The notes under the pieces: generated by a model | The model's input: only the letters and a program-made list of their open reading frames with translations | Told to the model about the DNA's origin: nothing | The model's database searches: none | Position numbers and translations under genes: made by a program | Shown here: in pieces, positions 18,114-26,260 of the stretch | Layout of the letters: each line of letters starts with the position of its first letter | Numbering within the stretch: the stretch's first letter is position 1 | NCBI RefSeq assembly: GCF_002163675.1 | Contig: NZ_CP019334.1 | Span: 630,001-694,000 of the forward strand | Reading direction: 5' to 3' | Source: Polaribacter sp. SA4-12 | GTDB taxonomy: Bacteria > Bacteroidota > Bacteroidia > Flavobacteriales > Flavobacteriaceae | Length of the DNA: 64,000 nucleotides

Positions 18114-18884
18114 TTGTTGTTGTTTTAATCGTTTATTTTTTAAGAACCCTCTTCTAGCAATATTAAGAATAAAATAATGCTTCTCGTTAAAAAAACAACC
18201 CCAAACAAGTAATACATGTTTCTATATTTATCGACCTCATAGAATTTTGGCAAAACAATAGGAGAGAGGAACGTAATATTTTAGGGTTTTTGCAATACGT
18301 ATAATTAAGTTTTCCAATTATAAAACACTTCTAAAAACAATATTATTAGTTAGAATCTATCCTAAAATATAGAGAAACGAACCGTAATTGTTTCCAAATT
18401 ATATGTAAGTCTTTATTTTTTTGTTTCTTTTTTCATCAAGGAAAAAAAGAAAGTAATAAATGATTAATAGTAAGGATTATAATATCTATTTAACATATTA
18501 TTTTAAAGAATTAATCCAGTGGATAAATTTTTAAAATAGCTAAATCCTAAATTATCTATTTAACATAATATTAAAAGTACTAACCAAAAGAAACTTCTAT
18601 AATAGTTCCAAATAGAACAAGTGCATAGAATTTTATATTTACTCACTTTTTTAATTAATTCTTAAGATTTTAAAGGAGTTCGTGAATCTCGTAAAAACTC
18701 GATTTCATAAAATTTATGCTCTTGTGGAAAGTTAACGAAAATGTTATTGGAAAAAAATTACAGCACAATTTTAATTGATATTACAAATTTTGAAGAATTA
18801 TAAAAATTAGCTTTTGTGAGTTGGTAAGCGTTGGTAAATTGTGTTTAAAAAAATTACTGCGTAGCATAATTATTTTTAAAAAGC

Positions 18885-19160
18885 AATCAAGCCTTTTTTG
18901 CAAAAGGCAATTTAACATAATGGCGAATTATAGCTACAAATTATTATAGTTCTAATGTTTATTAGGATAGCGTATTTAAAAAATGTTATTGAATAATACC
19001 AAATATGAGATTCTACATAATTGTAATTAACACTTGTTGACGAATTTTAGAATACCCCAATAACAATGTTTATTGTGTGTTCTAGACTTTCTTGGATATT
19101 TTACATAATAGAGAATTATAGCTATCAAATAAATCTAGAACTTAATTAAGCTGTAATTTC
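18885..19160. repeat. Diverged ~300 bp direct duplication, copy B
   Basis: Partner of 16290-16620 in the same orientation. It is shorter through small deletions and shows roughly 80% shared words by eye. It ends before the 13-bp inverted repeat. Confidence 0.65.
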
Positions 19161-19161
19161 T

Positions 19162-19229
19162 TTTAACATAATATCTATCGATATAAACCTAAAGGTATTT
19201 ATTTGTATTATAATTTATATTATGTTAAA
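19162..19229. repeat. 13-bp perfect inverted repeat downstream of glnK
   Basis: TTTAACATAATAT at 19162-19174 is exactly inverted as ATATTATGTTAAA at 19217-19229. There is no U-run of the usual terminator kind and the loop is long, so it is more likely a protein site or an insertion footprint than a terminator. Confidence 0.5.
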
Positions 19230-19280
19230 TAGAATTTTTAAGAGCGTATATAAATACGATCTTACTCTTAATCAGTTTTA

Positions 19281-19622
19281 TTATTTAATAGCTTCGATTC
19301 CACGAGTTCTTGTACGAATACGAATAGCATCTTCTACATGGTAGACAAATATTTTTCCATCACCTACCAAACCTTCTGAAGCGTTATCAAGAATAACGTC
19401 TAAACAAGTTTCTAAGTTATCATCACTCACAACACAAATAATCATAATTCGTGTTTTCATGATCATAGATTGTTCTGTACCACGATAACGTTCTGTATAT
19501 GTTTTTTGCAAACCAGCACCTTTTACAGGAATTACTGTGTTACAAGGAATGCCTGCATCTCTTAACCCTAATTGAACATCTTTTAATTTTGAGGGTCTTA
19601 TAATTGCTTCTATTTTTTTCAT
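19281..19622 (-). CDS. glnK: P-II nitrogen regulatory protein
   Basis: A 113-residue PII signal protein that senses ATP/ADP and 2-oxoglutarate and blocks the Amt channel when nitrogen is plentiful. MKKIEAIIRPSKLKDVQ, GLQKTYTERYRG (T-loop base, residues 37-48) and the C-terminal GDGKIFVYHVEDAIRIRTR (with the G-x-G-x-I-F nucleotide-binding segment) are diagnostic. The T-loop is unusual: the Y51 of enteric PII (RGAEY) is Gln here (RGTEQ), so uridylylation at that site is impossible. The following segment SMIMKTRIMI is also atypical. It lies 25 bases downstream of amtB on the same strand, the usual partner. Confidence 0.93.
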   Translation of the reverse strand: MKKIEAIIRPSKLKDVQLGLRDAGIPCNTVIPVKGAGLQKTYTERYRGTEQSMIMKTRIMIICVVSDDNLETCLDVILDNASEGLVGDGKIFVYHVEDAIRIRTRTRGIEAIK

Positions 19623-19647
19623 GTCTTTAAATTTAGTTGGTTAAAAA

Positions 19648-20901
19648 TTACTCAAAAGTAGAATATGCTTCTACACCAAATGAAACTGCATCTATACCTG
19701 CTGATTCCTCTTGTTTCGAAATTCTGATTCCAAAAGTTTTCTGCATTATTTTCATAATTATAAAAGTAAGAATAAAAGAAAAACTTCCTATTACAAAAAC
19801 ACCCAATGCTTGTGTACCTAACATTGCAGCTCCACCTCCAAAAAATAAACCTCCATCTGTTGCAAATAAACCAACAGCTAAAGCACCAAATAATCCATTA
19901 ACACCATGTACAGCAATTGCTCCTACTGGATCGTCAATTTTTAATTTATCAATATATAAAACAGCAACATCAACCAAAACACCCGCAATTAAACCAATTA
20001 CAATGGCAGCATTTGGTCCAACCACATTACAACCTGCTGTAATAGCAACTAAACCTGCTAAAACACCATTTATAGTCATGGTAATATCTATTTGTCCGTA
20101 TCTAAAGTACGTATAAAACATGGTTGAAATTCCACCTGCAGCAGATGCTAAAAATGTATTTGTTGCAACGGTACCAATCAATTCCCAATTACCAACAGCA
20201 CCTAAGGTAGAACCTGGATTAAAACCAAACCAACCGAACCATAAAATAAAAGCACCAACGGCAGCTAAAGGTAAATTATGACCTGGTATTGCGTTTACTT
20301 CTCCATTTTTCTTGTATTTACCAATTCTTGGGCCTAAAACAATGGCTGCTGCTAAAGCAGAAAAACCACCCATTGCATGTACAGCTGCAGAACCTGCAAA
20401 ATCATTAAAACCTCTTAAAGCTAACCATCCATTCGGGTTCCAAACCCAATTGGCAACTAAAGGATACATTATAGCACAGAATATAAATACATAAATGGCA
20501 TAACTCCAAATTTTCATACGTTCTGCGACTGCTCCAGATACAATTGAAATGGCTGCAATAGCAAAACCTAATTGTATAAACCAGAACAATTTATTAGAAA
20601 CGGTTAATCCTAAACCTAAATCTGTGGTCATGATGCCTGTATCAAAAGCAAACCAACCATTAGAATTACCATACGCAATTCCGAAACCAACGATATAAAA
20701 AGCGATTCCTCCAAAAGTAATGTCTATAAAAACTTTTGCAATAATACTCATTGCATTTTTTGATCTCACAAAACCAGCTTCTAGCAGTGCAAAACCACCT
20801 TCCATAAAGAAGATAATTGCTGCACAAATAGCTACCCAAATAGTATCTATTGCGTTTATTAATTGGGGTTGTTCTACTGTAATACTGCCTAATGCACTCA
20901 T
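19648..20901 (-). CDS. amtB: Ammonium transporter
   Basis: A 417-residue Amt/Mep/Rh channel with about eleven membrane helices that conducts ammonium inward across the inner membrane. Signatures are AAIIFFMEGGFALLEAGFVR, FAGSAAVHAMGGFSALAAA (first pore His within VHAMGG), GFNPGST and DPVGAIAVHGVNGLFGALAV (second pore His in VHGVNG). The N-terminus is a short TM start rather than a cleaved signal. It is followed by glnK, whose product plugs the pore under nitrogen excess. The gene starts at the ATG complementary to 20899-20901; the 219 bases upstream are AT-rich, without a repeat. Confidence 0.95.
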   Translation of the reverse strand: MSALGSITVEQPQLINAIDTIWVAICAAIIFFMEGGFALLEAGFVRSKNAMSIIAKVFIDITFGGIAFYIVGFGIAYGNSNGWFAFDTGIMTTDLGLGLTVSNKLFWFIQLGFAIAAISIVSGAVAERMKIWSYAIYVFIFCAIMYPLVANWVWNPNGWLALRGFNDFAGSAAVHAMGGFSALAAAIVLGPRIGKYKKNGEVNAIPGHNLPLAAVGAFILWFGWFGFNPGSTLGAVGNWELIGTVATNTFLASAAGGISTMFYTYFRYGQIDITMTINGVLAGLVAITAGCNVVGPNAAIVIGLIAGVLVDVAVLYIDKLKIDDPVGAIAVHGVNGLFGALAVGLFATDGGLFFGGGAAMLGTQALGVFVIGSFSFILTFIIMKIMQKTFGIRISKQEESAGIDAVSFGVEAYSTFE

Positions 20902-21120
20902 AAATTGAATCTATTATTTTATAAGAAAATAAAGATACTATGAATGACTTCTTAAATACTTAGAGATAAATTAAAAAGTACTACACTAAATTATGATAAC
21001 AATAAAAATTTTAGAGAATCGTAATAAATACAATAAAATCTAGTTTTTAAGGTATTCACAATTACCAGTTTTATGTGTAAAAATGAACGTTTATTTATAT
21101 AAATATCAATACAAATAAAA

Positions 21121-21504
21121 TTATTCTAGCCAGTTTAAAAAATAGGTCATCATTTCTTCTTTTAACTCATAATGCATTTTAATATAAGTTCTCATATCTT
21201 CCATTAAAGGTTTATCTTCAGTATGATATTTTTTATCTAACTCATCATAAGAATTAGCACTGTTTAAAAGCGTTATTTTATTTTTACAACGGTGCTTTAA
21301 TTTAGAAATAACATCTTTCTCAATTAAAATCCTGTTTTGAAATTGTTCTAAAAGAATTGATGCGCTTTTGTTGTATTCTCTGGCAGCAATTTCTTCTAGT
21401 TTTTCTTCAAACGTATCCATTTCATCAAAATGAAAACGCAATTCTCTTCTCCAAGTTTCTAAATTAAACTTTAGATCGCTTAAACGTGATACTTTGGTTT
21501 GCAT
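21121..21504 (-). CDS. Hypothetical coiled-coil protein coupled to the EF-G paralogue
   Basis: A 127-residue soluble, charged and largely helical protein. SDLKFNLETWRRELRFHFDE, DTFEEKLEEIAAREYNKSAS, LLEQFQNRILIEKDVISKLK and DMRTYIKMHYELKEEMMTYF read as long helices that may form a four-helix bundle or coiled coil. No known family is evident. It lies 17 bases downstream of the EF-G-like gene on the same strand, with no terminator between. I infer co-transcription and possibly a joint function at the ribosome, which is untested. Confidence 0.65.
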   Translation of the reverse strand: MQTKVSRLSDLKFNLETWRRELRFHFDEMDTFEEKLEEIAAREYNKSASILLEQFQNRILIEKDVISKLKHRCKNKITLLNSANSYDELDKKYHTEDKPLMEDMRTYIKMHYELKEEMMTYFLNWLE

Positions 21505-21521
21505 ATTATAAATTATTTAAA

Positions 21522-23630
21522 TTAAACTTCTTGTGATACTAAGGCTGCTTGCACATTTACAGGAACTGTTTGATACGATGAAAACACTGCGCTAAAAGTT
21601 GCTTTACCTTGTGTTATAGAACGTAATACAGTAGAAAAACCAAACAATTCTGCAGCAGGTGTGATGCATTTTAAAACCTGATAATTACCTTGTGTTTCGA
21701 TTCCTAAAATTATAGATCTTCTAGATTGTAATTCTGTCATTACTGCACCCACCATTTGTTCTGGTACTTTTACAGAAATTTCTTTTGTAGGTTCTAATAA
21801 TCTAGGATTTGCGTTTAAAAAGGCTTCTTTAAATGCGTGTGCAGCTGCTATTTTAAAAGAAATATCATTAGAATCTACAGCATGCATTTTTCCATCATAC
21901 ACCATCACTCTAATATCTCTTGCAAAAGAGTTTGTTAAAGGCCCTGCTTCCATCACTTCTAAAATTCCTTTCATTACAGATGGTAAATAACGAGTGTCTA
22001 TTGCGCCACCAACAATACAGTTGTAGAATACGAGTTTTCCTCCCCAAGGTAATTCTACGACCTCTTTACCTCTTATATTAAAGCCTTCGGGTTCTGGCAT
22101 ATCTTCAAACCAAGGTTCAATTTTTAGATGTACTTGTGCAAATTGCCCAGAACCACCAGATTGTTTTTTATGTCTGTAATTTGCTGTAGCAGAACGCTGA
22201 ATGGTTTCTCTATAATGAATTTTAGGTCTTTTAAACCCTACTTTTATACCATAAATGTTATCCAAAGTCCAAGTAATGGTTGCTAAATGCAATTCTCCCT
22301 GACAACTTAATAAAGTTTCTTTTGTTTCGTTAGAATAGCTTACAATAATTGTTGGATCTTGACTTTGCAAACGTTTTAAAGACTCACTTAGTTTTTCTTC
22401 TTCCTTTACATTTTCCGCAAAAATAACTTTGGTAATTCTTGCATCTGGATACTGAATTGGTTTTATCGTGAAACCTTCTTCTTTCGTGGATAAAGTATCA
22501 TTCGTTTCTGTAAATTTTAGTTTGGTAGTTGCGCCAATATCACCTGTAGACAATTTATTAACAGCTTCTTTATTTTTACCATCCATTATGTACAATTGAT
22601 TGATCGTTTCTGTTTCTCCGTTTCTACTATTGATCAGTTTATCATTTACACGAACTTCTCCAGATTTTACTTTAAAGAACGTAATTTGCCCTAAATTTGG
22701 TTGATAGATCGATTTAAAAACAAACAAAACAGGATCTGCATCTTTGTTTCGTTTTATTTCATTGCCTTCTACACTTTGTTCTGGTTTTAAATCTGCTGCT
22801 GCAGGAGCCACATTATCTATAAAGCCCATTAAACGACCTGTACCCATATCATTTAAAGCAGAAACACAGAAAACAGGAAAAACATCGTGATTTAACATTC
22901 CTGCTTTGATTCCTTTTCGCATTTCATCTTCATTCAAAGTACCTTTATCAAAAAAAAGCTCCATTAATTCCTCGTCGTTTTCTGCTGCTTTTTCTACGAG
23001 TTCATTATGGAGCTTGTTGGCTAATTCAATTTGTTCATTTGGGATTGGCAATTTTTCAGGCTTTCCTCCCGCTTCACCAAATTTGTACATTTTCATCTTT
23101 AAAACATCAATGATACATTGGCTTCCATCAACAATTAAAGGATATTGAATTTTTATAGCGTTGTTACCAACGAGTTCTTTTATACTATTAAAACTGTTTT
23201 CGAAGTTGGCTTGTTCGTGATCTATTTGATTTACCACAAAAAGTGTTGGTTTGTGGTATTTATCAATATAATTCCAGATAATTTCTGTACCAATTTCTAC
23301 GCCATATTTGGCATTGATAACTGTTGTTATAGTATCTGAAACTCTTATAGATGAAATAATTTCTCCTATAAAATCGTCTAAACCTGGGGTATCAATAATA
23401 TTAATCTTATAATTTCGCCATTCTGTATGTAAAGGGGTTGCAAAAACAGAAGATAGCCTTTCATGCTCTATATCATGATAATCAGAAACCGTGTTTTTAC
23501 TCTCTATGTTTCCTCTTCTTTTAATAATTTCTGCCTCATACAGCATGGTTTCTGCTAAAGTGGTTTTACCACTATTATGGGCACCTACAAACACCACATT
23601 TTTTATGTGTTTATCATCATATATTTTCAT
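21522..23630 (-). CDS. EF-G paralogue (EF-G2-like translational GTPase)
   Basis: A 702-residue protein with EF-G domain order I-V. G1 is GAHNSGKTT (16-24), G3 is DTPGLDDF (80-87), G4 is NQID (133-136). The C-terminal part has HYRETIQ, KQSGGSGQFAQV (domain IV start), GGAIDTRYLPSVMKGI and RRSIILGIETQGNYQVLKCI (domain V). In canonical EF-G, G3 is DTPGHVDF, and that His triggers GTP hydrolysis; here it is Leu84. The conserved NKMD is NQID, and the switch I RGITI segment is RLSSV. It is therefore probably not the main elongation factor. It may act with slow or no GTP hydrolysis, or under stress, as reported for EF-G2 of Bacteroides. Confidence 0.85.
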   Translation of the reverse strand: MKIYDDKHIKNVVFVGAHNSGKTTLAETMLYEAEIIKRRGNIESKNTVSDYHDIEHERLSSVFATPLHTEWRNYKINIIDTPGLDDFIGEIISSIRVSDTITTVINAKYGVEIGTEIIWNYIDKYHKPTLFVVNQIDHEQANFENSFNSIKELVGNNAIKIQYPLIVDGSQCIIDVLKMKMYKFGEAGGKPEKLPIPNEQIELANKLHNELVEKAAENDEELMELFFDKGTLNEDEMRKGIKAGMLNHDVFPVFCVSALNDMGTGRLMGFIDNVAPAAADLKPEQSVEGNEIKRNKDADPVLFVFKSIYQPNLGQITFFKVKSGEVRVNDKLINSRNGETETINQLYIMDGKNKEAVNKLSTGDIGATTKLKFTETNDTLSTKEEGFTIKPIQYPDARITKVIFAENVKEEEKLSESLKRLQSQDPTIIVSYSNETKETLLSCQGELHLATITWTLDNIYGIKVGFKRPKIHYRETIQRSATANYRHKKQSGGSGQFAQVHLKIEPWFEDMPEPEGFNIRGKEVVELPWGGKLVFYNCIVGGAIDTRYLPSVMKGILEVMEAGPLTNSFARDIRVMVYDGKMHAVDSNDISFKIAAAHAFKEAFLNANPRLLEPTKEISVKVPEQMVGAVMTELQSRRSIILGIETQGNYQVLKCITPAAELFGFSTVLRSITQGKATFSAVFSSYQTVPVNVQAALVSQEV

Positions 23631-23713
23631 ACTTGTCGATTTATAAGATTACCCTATAAATTTAAAAATATAAAAACACCAAAAATATGATTTATGTTAG
23701 GTTTTAAAATAAA

Positions 23714-24526
23714 TTACATGTTCTGTGTATAGAAATTGTAATCTTTTAACACAATGTCTATAAACTCTTTATCGCTTTTATGAACCGATTTAATTTGAGT
23801 TACTTCTTGTATTTTAGAACGTAGCTTAATCAATGTTTTGTAATCGTTTAATTTCATTGCAGATTGAAACGTGTTTTTAATAATACGAGCATCATTATCA
23901 GACAATTTAATCACATTTGGATACGTAGGTACATATTTATTAGAAATGTTCTCTAGAATGGTTTCTGAGAACTTTACATCATCTTTTAAGTAAATAACTA
24001 CAGTATTGGCTATTAGATCTCCAAAACGTTGATTATCCTTTGTAAAAAGGATTAAAAAGAAACCAACCATTTTTCCGAATAAGCCTAAGGTGACTAACAA
24101 ACCTAACTCATCTCCTAAACCTAAAGAAGAAACATAGATAAACAATAGCATAAATAGGTTAAAATCTACGATTCTTAAAAACCAACGAATTACAAAATCT
24201 GTTGTAGAAGGTTTAAAACCTTCCGTATTTATTACTTTTAAATGCAATAGTTTTTTACCTACTGTTTGTCCGCCTAATAATAGTTCTGTGTACAAAGAAT
24301 AGAACGTTACAGGTAAAAAAACCATAACATCTATAGCTCGTAAAGACCAAGAATCTCCTCCTACAGCAGTATCAAACATTTTAAAGTCTAAAAATTTCAT
24401 TGCAAAATAGATATATGCAAACTTTAAAATGTTGTCTATACCAAACGCCAATAGTCTTTGCCCCACATTTGCAAGGGTGAAATTGATGTTTACATTTTGT
24501 GCTGTTTTTATTTGGAGTCTTTTCAT
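23714..24526 (-). CDS. RDD family membrane protein
   Basis: A 270-residue membrane protein. I chose the ATG at 24526 (MKRLQIKTAQNVNINFTLAN) because the RDD domain starts right there (VGQRLLAFGID with the diagnostic R and D). The longer frame to 24667 would overlap the divergent gene. Membrane helices around residues 36-55, 70-90, 130-150 and 160-180 are followed by RFGDLIANTVVIY, the third RDD landmark. A ~65-residue cytoplasmic tail ends the protein. It is transcribed away from the SpoIIM/DUF4129/MoxR operon, a usual neighbour. RDD proteins of this cluster may move small solutes or ions. Confidence 0.85.
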   Translation of the reverse strand: MKRLQIKTAQNVNINFTLANVGQRLLAFGIDNILKFAYIYFAMKFLDFKMFDTAVGGDSWSLRAIDVMVFLPVTFYSLYTELLLGGQTVGKKLLHLKVINTEGFKPSTTDFVIRWFLRIVDFNLFMLLFIYVSSLGLGDELGLLVTLGLFGKMVGFFLILFTKDNQRFGDLIANTVVIYLKDDVKFSETILENISNKYVPTYPNVIKLSDNDARIIKNTFQSAMKLNDYKTLIKLRSKIQEVTQIKSVHKSDKEFIDIVLKDYNFYTQNM

Positions 24527-24548
24527 GCAATGGTTAAATTCGCTCTGA

Positions 24549-25514
24549 ATGAGAGAAGTCGCTTTTATAAAGCAAAATAAAGAAAAATGGCTTGAATTTG
24601 AACAAGTAATTTCAAATAAAGAGAAAAAAAGTCCTGACGACATAGCCAACCTACATATAAAGATCATGAATGATTTGGTATATGCACAAACCTATTACCC
24701 AAAAAGTAAGGTTACGCTCTATTTAAATAAGCTCGCTAAGTCAAGCTTCGACAAGGTTTACCATTCTAAAAGACGAAGTAAAAATGTCTTTTTATATTTC
24801 TTTTTTGATAAAGTGCCACTACTCTGCTACCAATACAGAAAATATATTTATGTATCGTTTATTCTCTTTTTCGCGTTCTTTTTAATCGGATTGTTATCCA
24901 CTTTTAATGATGATTCTTTTGCGAGACAGATTTTAGGAGACAATTATATAAATCAAACTCTCGAAAACATAGAAAGCGGTGATGCAATGGCAATTTATAA
25001 AGGCGGTAGCAATTGGGGAACTTTTATCGGTATTTATGATAACAACCAACGTGTTGGATTAAACATGTTTCTTTCGGGATTGTTTATAGGAATCGGAACT
25101 GGTTTTTACGTGGTTCATAACGCAATTATGGTCGCGGTTTTTCAGGCTTTCTTTTATCAAAATAACAGTTTTTTTGATAGTATAAAAGGAATTTGGATTC
25201 ATGGAACGTATGAGATTTTTGGTATGATTATAGAAGCTGCAGCAGGTTATATTATTGGCGCAAGCATCTTATTTCCAGGTGCTTTTAAACGTTTCGAATC
25301 TTTTAAACGTGGTATGAAATCTGCGTTCTATATCTTTATAAGTACCATTCCTTTTACTTTAGCAGCAGCTTTTTTAGAAGGATATGTTACTCGATATTCT
25401 AACGCAATGCCAACAATTATTTGTTTTGCTATTATTGGGTTTAGCTTGGTTTCTATTAGTTATTATTACTTGGTTTTACCTTTTAAGGTGGCTAATAAAT
25501 ACAATTTACGTTAA
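24549..25514 (+). CDS. SpoIIM-like (stage II sporulation protein M family) membrane protein
   Basis: A 321-residue protein with a ~90-residue cytoplasmic N-terminus (MREVAFIKQNKEKWLEFEQV) and about five helices. The landmarks NMFLSGLFIGIGTGFYVVHN, IWIHGTYEIFGMIIEAAAGY and ILFPGAFKRFESFKRGMKSA are typical of the SpoIIM/DUF95 family. In non-sporulating Bacteroidota such genes belong to the MoxR-DUF58 cluster, which is thought to control envelope assembly or stress, but the biochemical role is unknown. It starts 22 bases from the divergent RDD gene start and overlaps the next gene by one base (TAATG). Confidence 0.85.
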   Translation: MREVAFIKQNKEKWLEFEQVISNKEKKSPDDIANLHIKIMNDLVYAQTYYPKSKVTLYLNKLAKSSFDKVYHSKRRSKNVFLYFFFDKVPLLCYQYRKYIYVSFILFFAFFLIGLLSTFNDDSFARQILGDNYINQTLENIESGDAMAIYKGGSNWGTFIGIYDNNQRVGLNMFLSGLFIGIGTGFYVVHNAIMVAVFQAFFYQNNSFFDSIKGIWIHGTYEIFGMIIEAAAGYIIGASILFPGAFKRFESFKRGMKSAFYIFISTIPFTLAAAFLEGYVTRYSNAMPTIICFAIIGFSLVSISYYYLVLPFKVANKYNLR

Positions 25515-26260
25515 TGAAAAAAACACTATTCCTCTTGTTGTTTTTCTATGCGAATATTGGCTTTGGGCAGTTTATGATAGATGAAACTACTGCTGTTGAA
25601 AAAGAGCCAGAACAAAAGAAAGTAATAGCGATAGATACTATCCATCATGAAAAATCTATTGAATATGCTGATAAAAGAGCTTTTGAGGACGATTTAAAAG
25701 AAAAATACAACGATAAAGAGTTTATTTATACAGAAGAAAAAATAGAAGAGGAAAAAGAAGAAAAAGATTCTGCTGTAGGTCTTGCATTTGCTAAAGGGTT
25801 CCTATTCTTTATAAGCAAAGTCTTTCCTTTCTTATTAGGTGGACTTATCATCTTTATTATTCTGAAAACGTTCTTAGGTACAGAAACGAACTTTTGGAAC
25901 TTTAAAAAGACGAAAAAGAAAGTTGCAGAACAATTAATTTATGAAGATGAAGACATTCATGAAACAGATATTGATGGATTGCTACAAGATGCAATTCATA
26001 ATAAAGAATATAGATTAGCAATTCGCTACCATTATTTATCAGCTTTAAAAATATTATCGAATAAGAAACTCATTGATTATCATAAAGATAAAACCAATTC
26101 GGAATACCTTTTTGAAATTGAGAACAGCACTACAAGAACCGATTTTTCGTATTTATCTTATGTGTATTCTTATGTTTGGTATGGAGATTTCCCAATCGAT
26201 GAAACCAACTATAAATTGGCAGAAAACAAGTATTCATCTTTTAAATCTTCTTTAAAATGA
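25514..26260 (+). CDS. DUF4129-domain membrane protein
   Basis: A 248-residue protein with signal-like N-terminus MKKTLFLLLFFYANIGFGQ, a Glu/Lys-rich linker (~70-95) and a membrane helix ~102-120 (FPFLLGGLIIFIILKTFL). The DUF4129-like cytoplasmic end contains YRLAIRYHYLSALKILSNKK, HKDKTNSEYLFEI and YVYSYVWYGDFPIDETNY. This is the standard third member of the RDD/SpoIIM/DUF4129/DUF4350/MoxR/DUF58 cluster. Its start overlaps the SpoIIM stop by one base, and its end overlaps the next ATG by four. Confidence 0.82.
   Translation: MKKTLFLLLFFYANIGFGQFMIDETTAVEKEPEQKKVIAIDTIHHEKSIEYADKRAFEDDLKEKYNDKEFIYTEEKIEEEKEEKDSAVGLAFAKGFLFFISKVFPFLLGGLIIFIILKTFLGTETNFWNFKKTKKKVAEQLIYEDEDIHETDIDGLLQDAIHNKEYRLAIRYHYLSALKILSNKKLIDYHKDKTNSEYLFEIENSTTRTDFSYLSYVYSYVWYGDFPIDETNYKLAENKYSSFKSSLK

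Larger units (their letters stand above)
18114..19280. other. Gene-free AT-rich region
   Basis: No gene is visible. It holds the second arm of the 300 bp duplication and several copies of the word TTTAACATAATAT (near 18487, 18557, 18912, 19162) and its inverse (19217). The last two form a perfect 13-bp inverted repeat separated by 42 bases, just beyond the end of glnK. Confidence 0.6.

Noticed and set aside
19637..20116. Open frame antisense to amtB
   Set aside because: It mirrors the membrane-protein codons of amtB in another frame; low-complexity Pro/Thr/Ala sequence is typical of such shadows.
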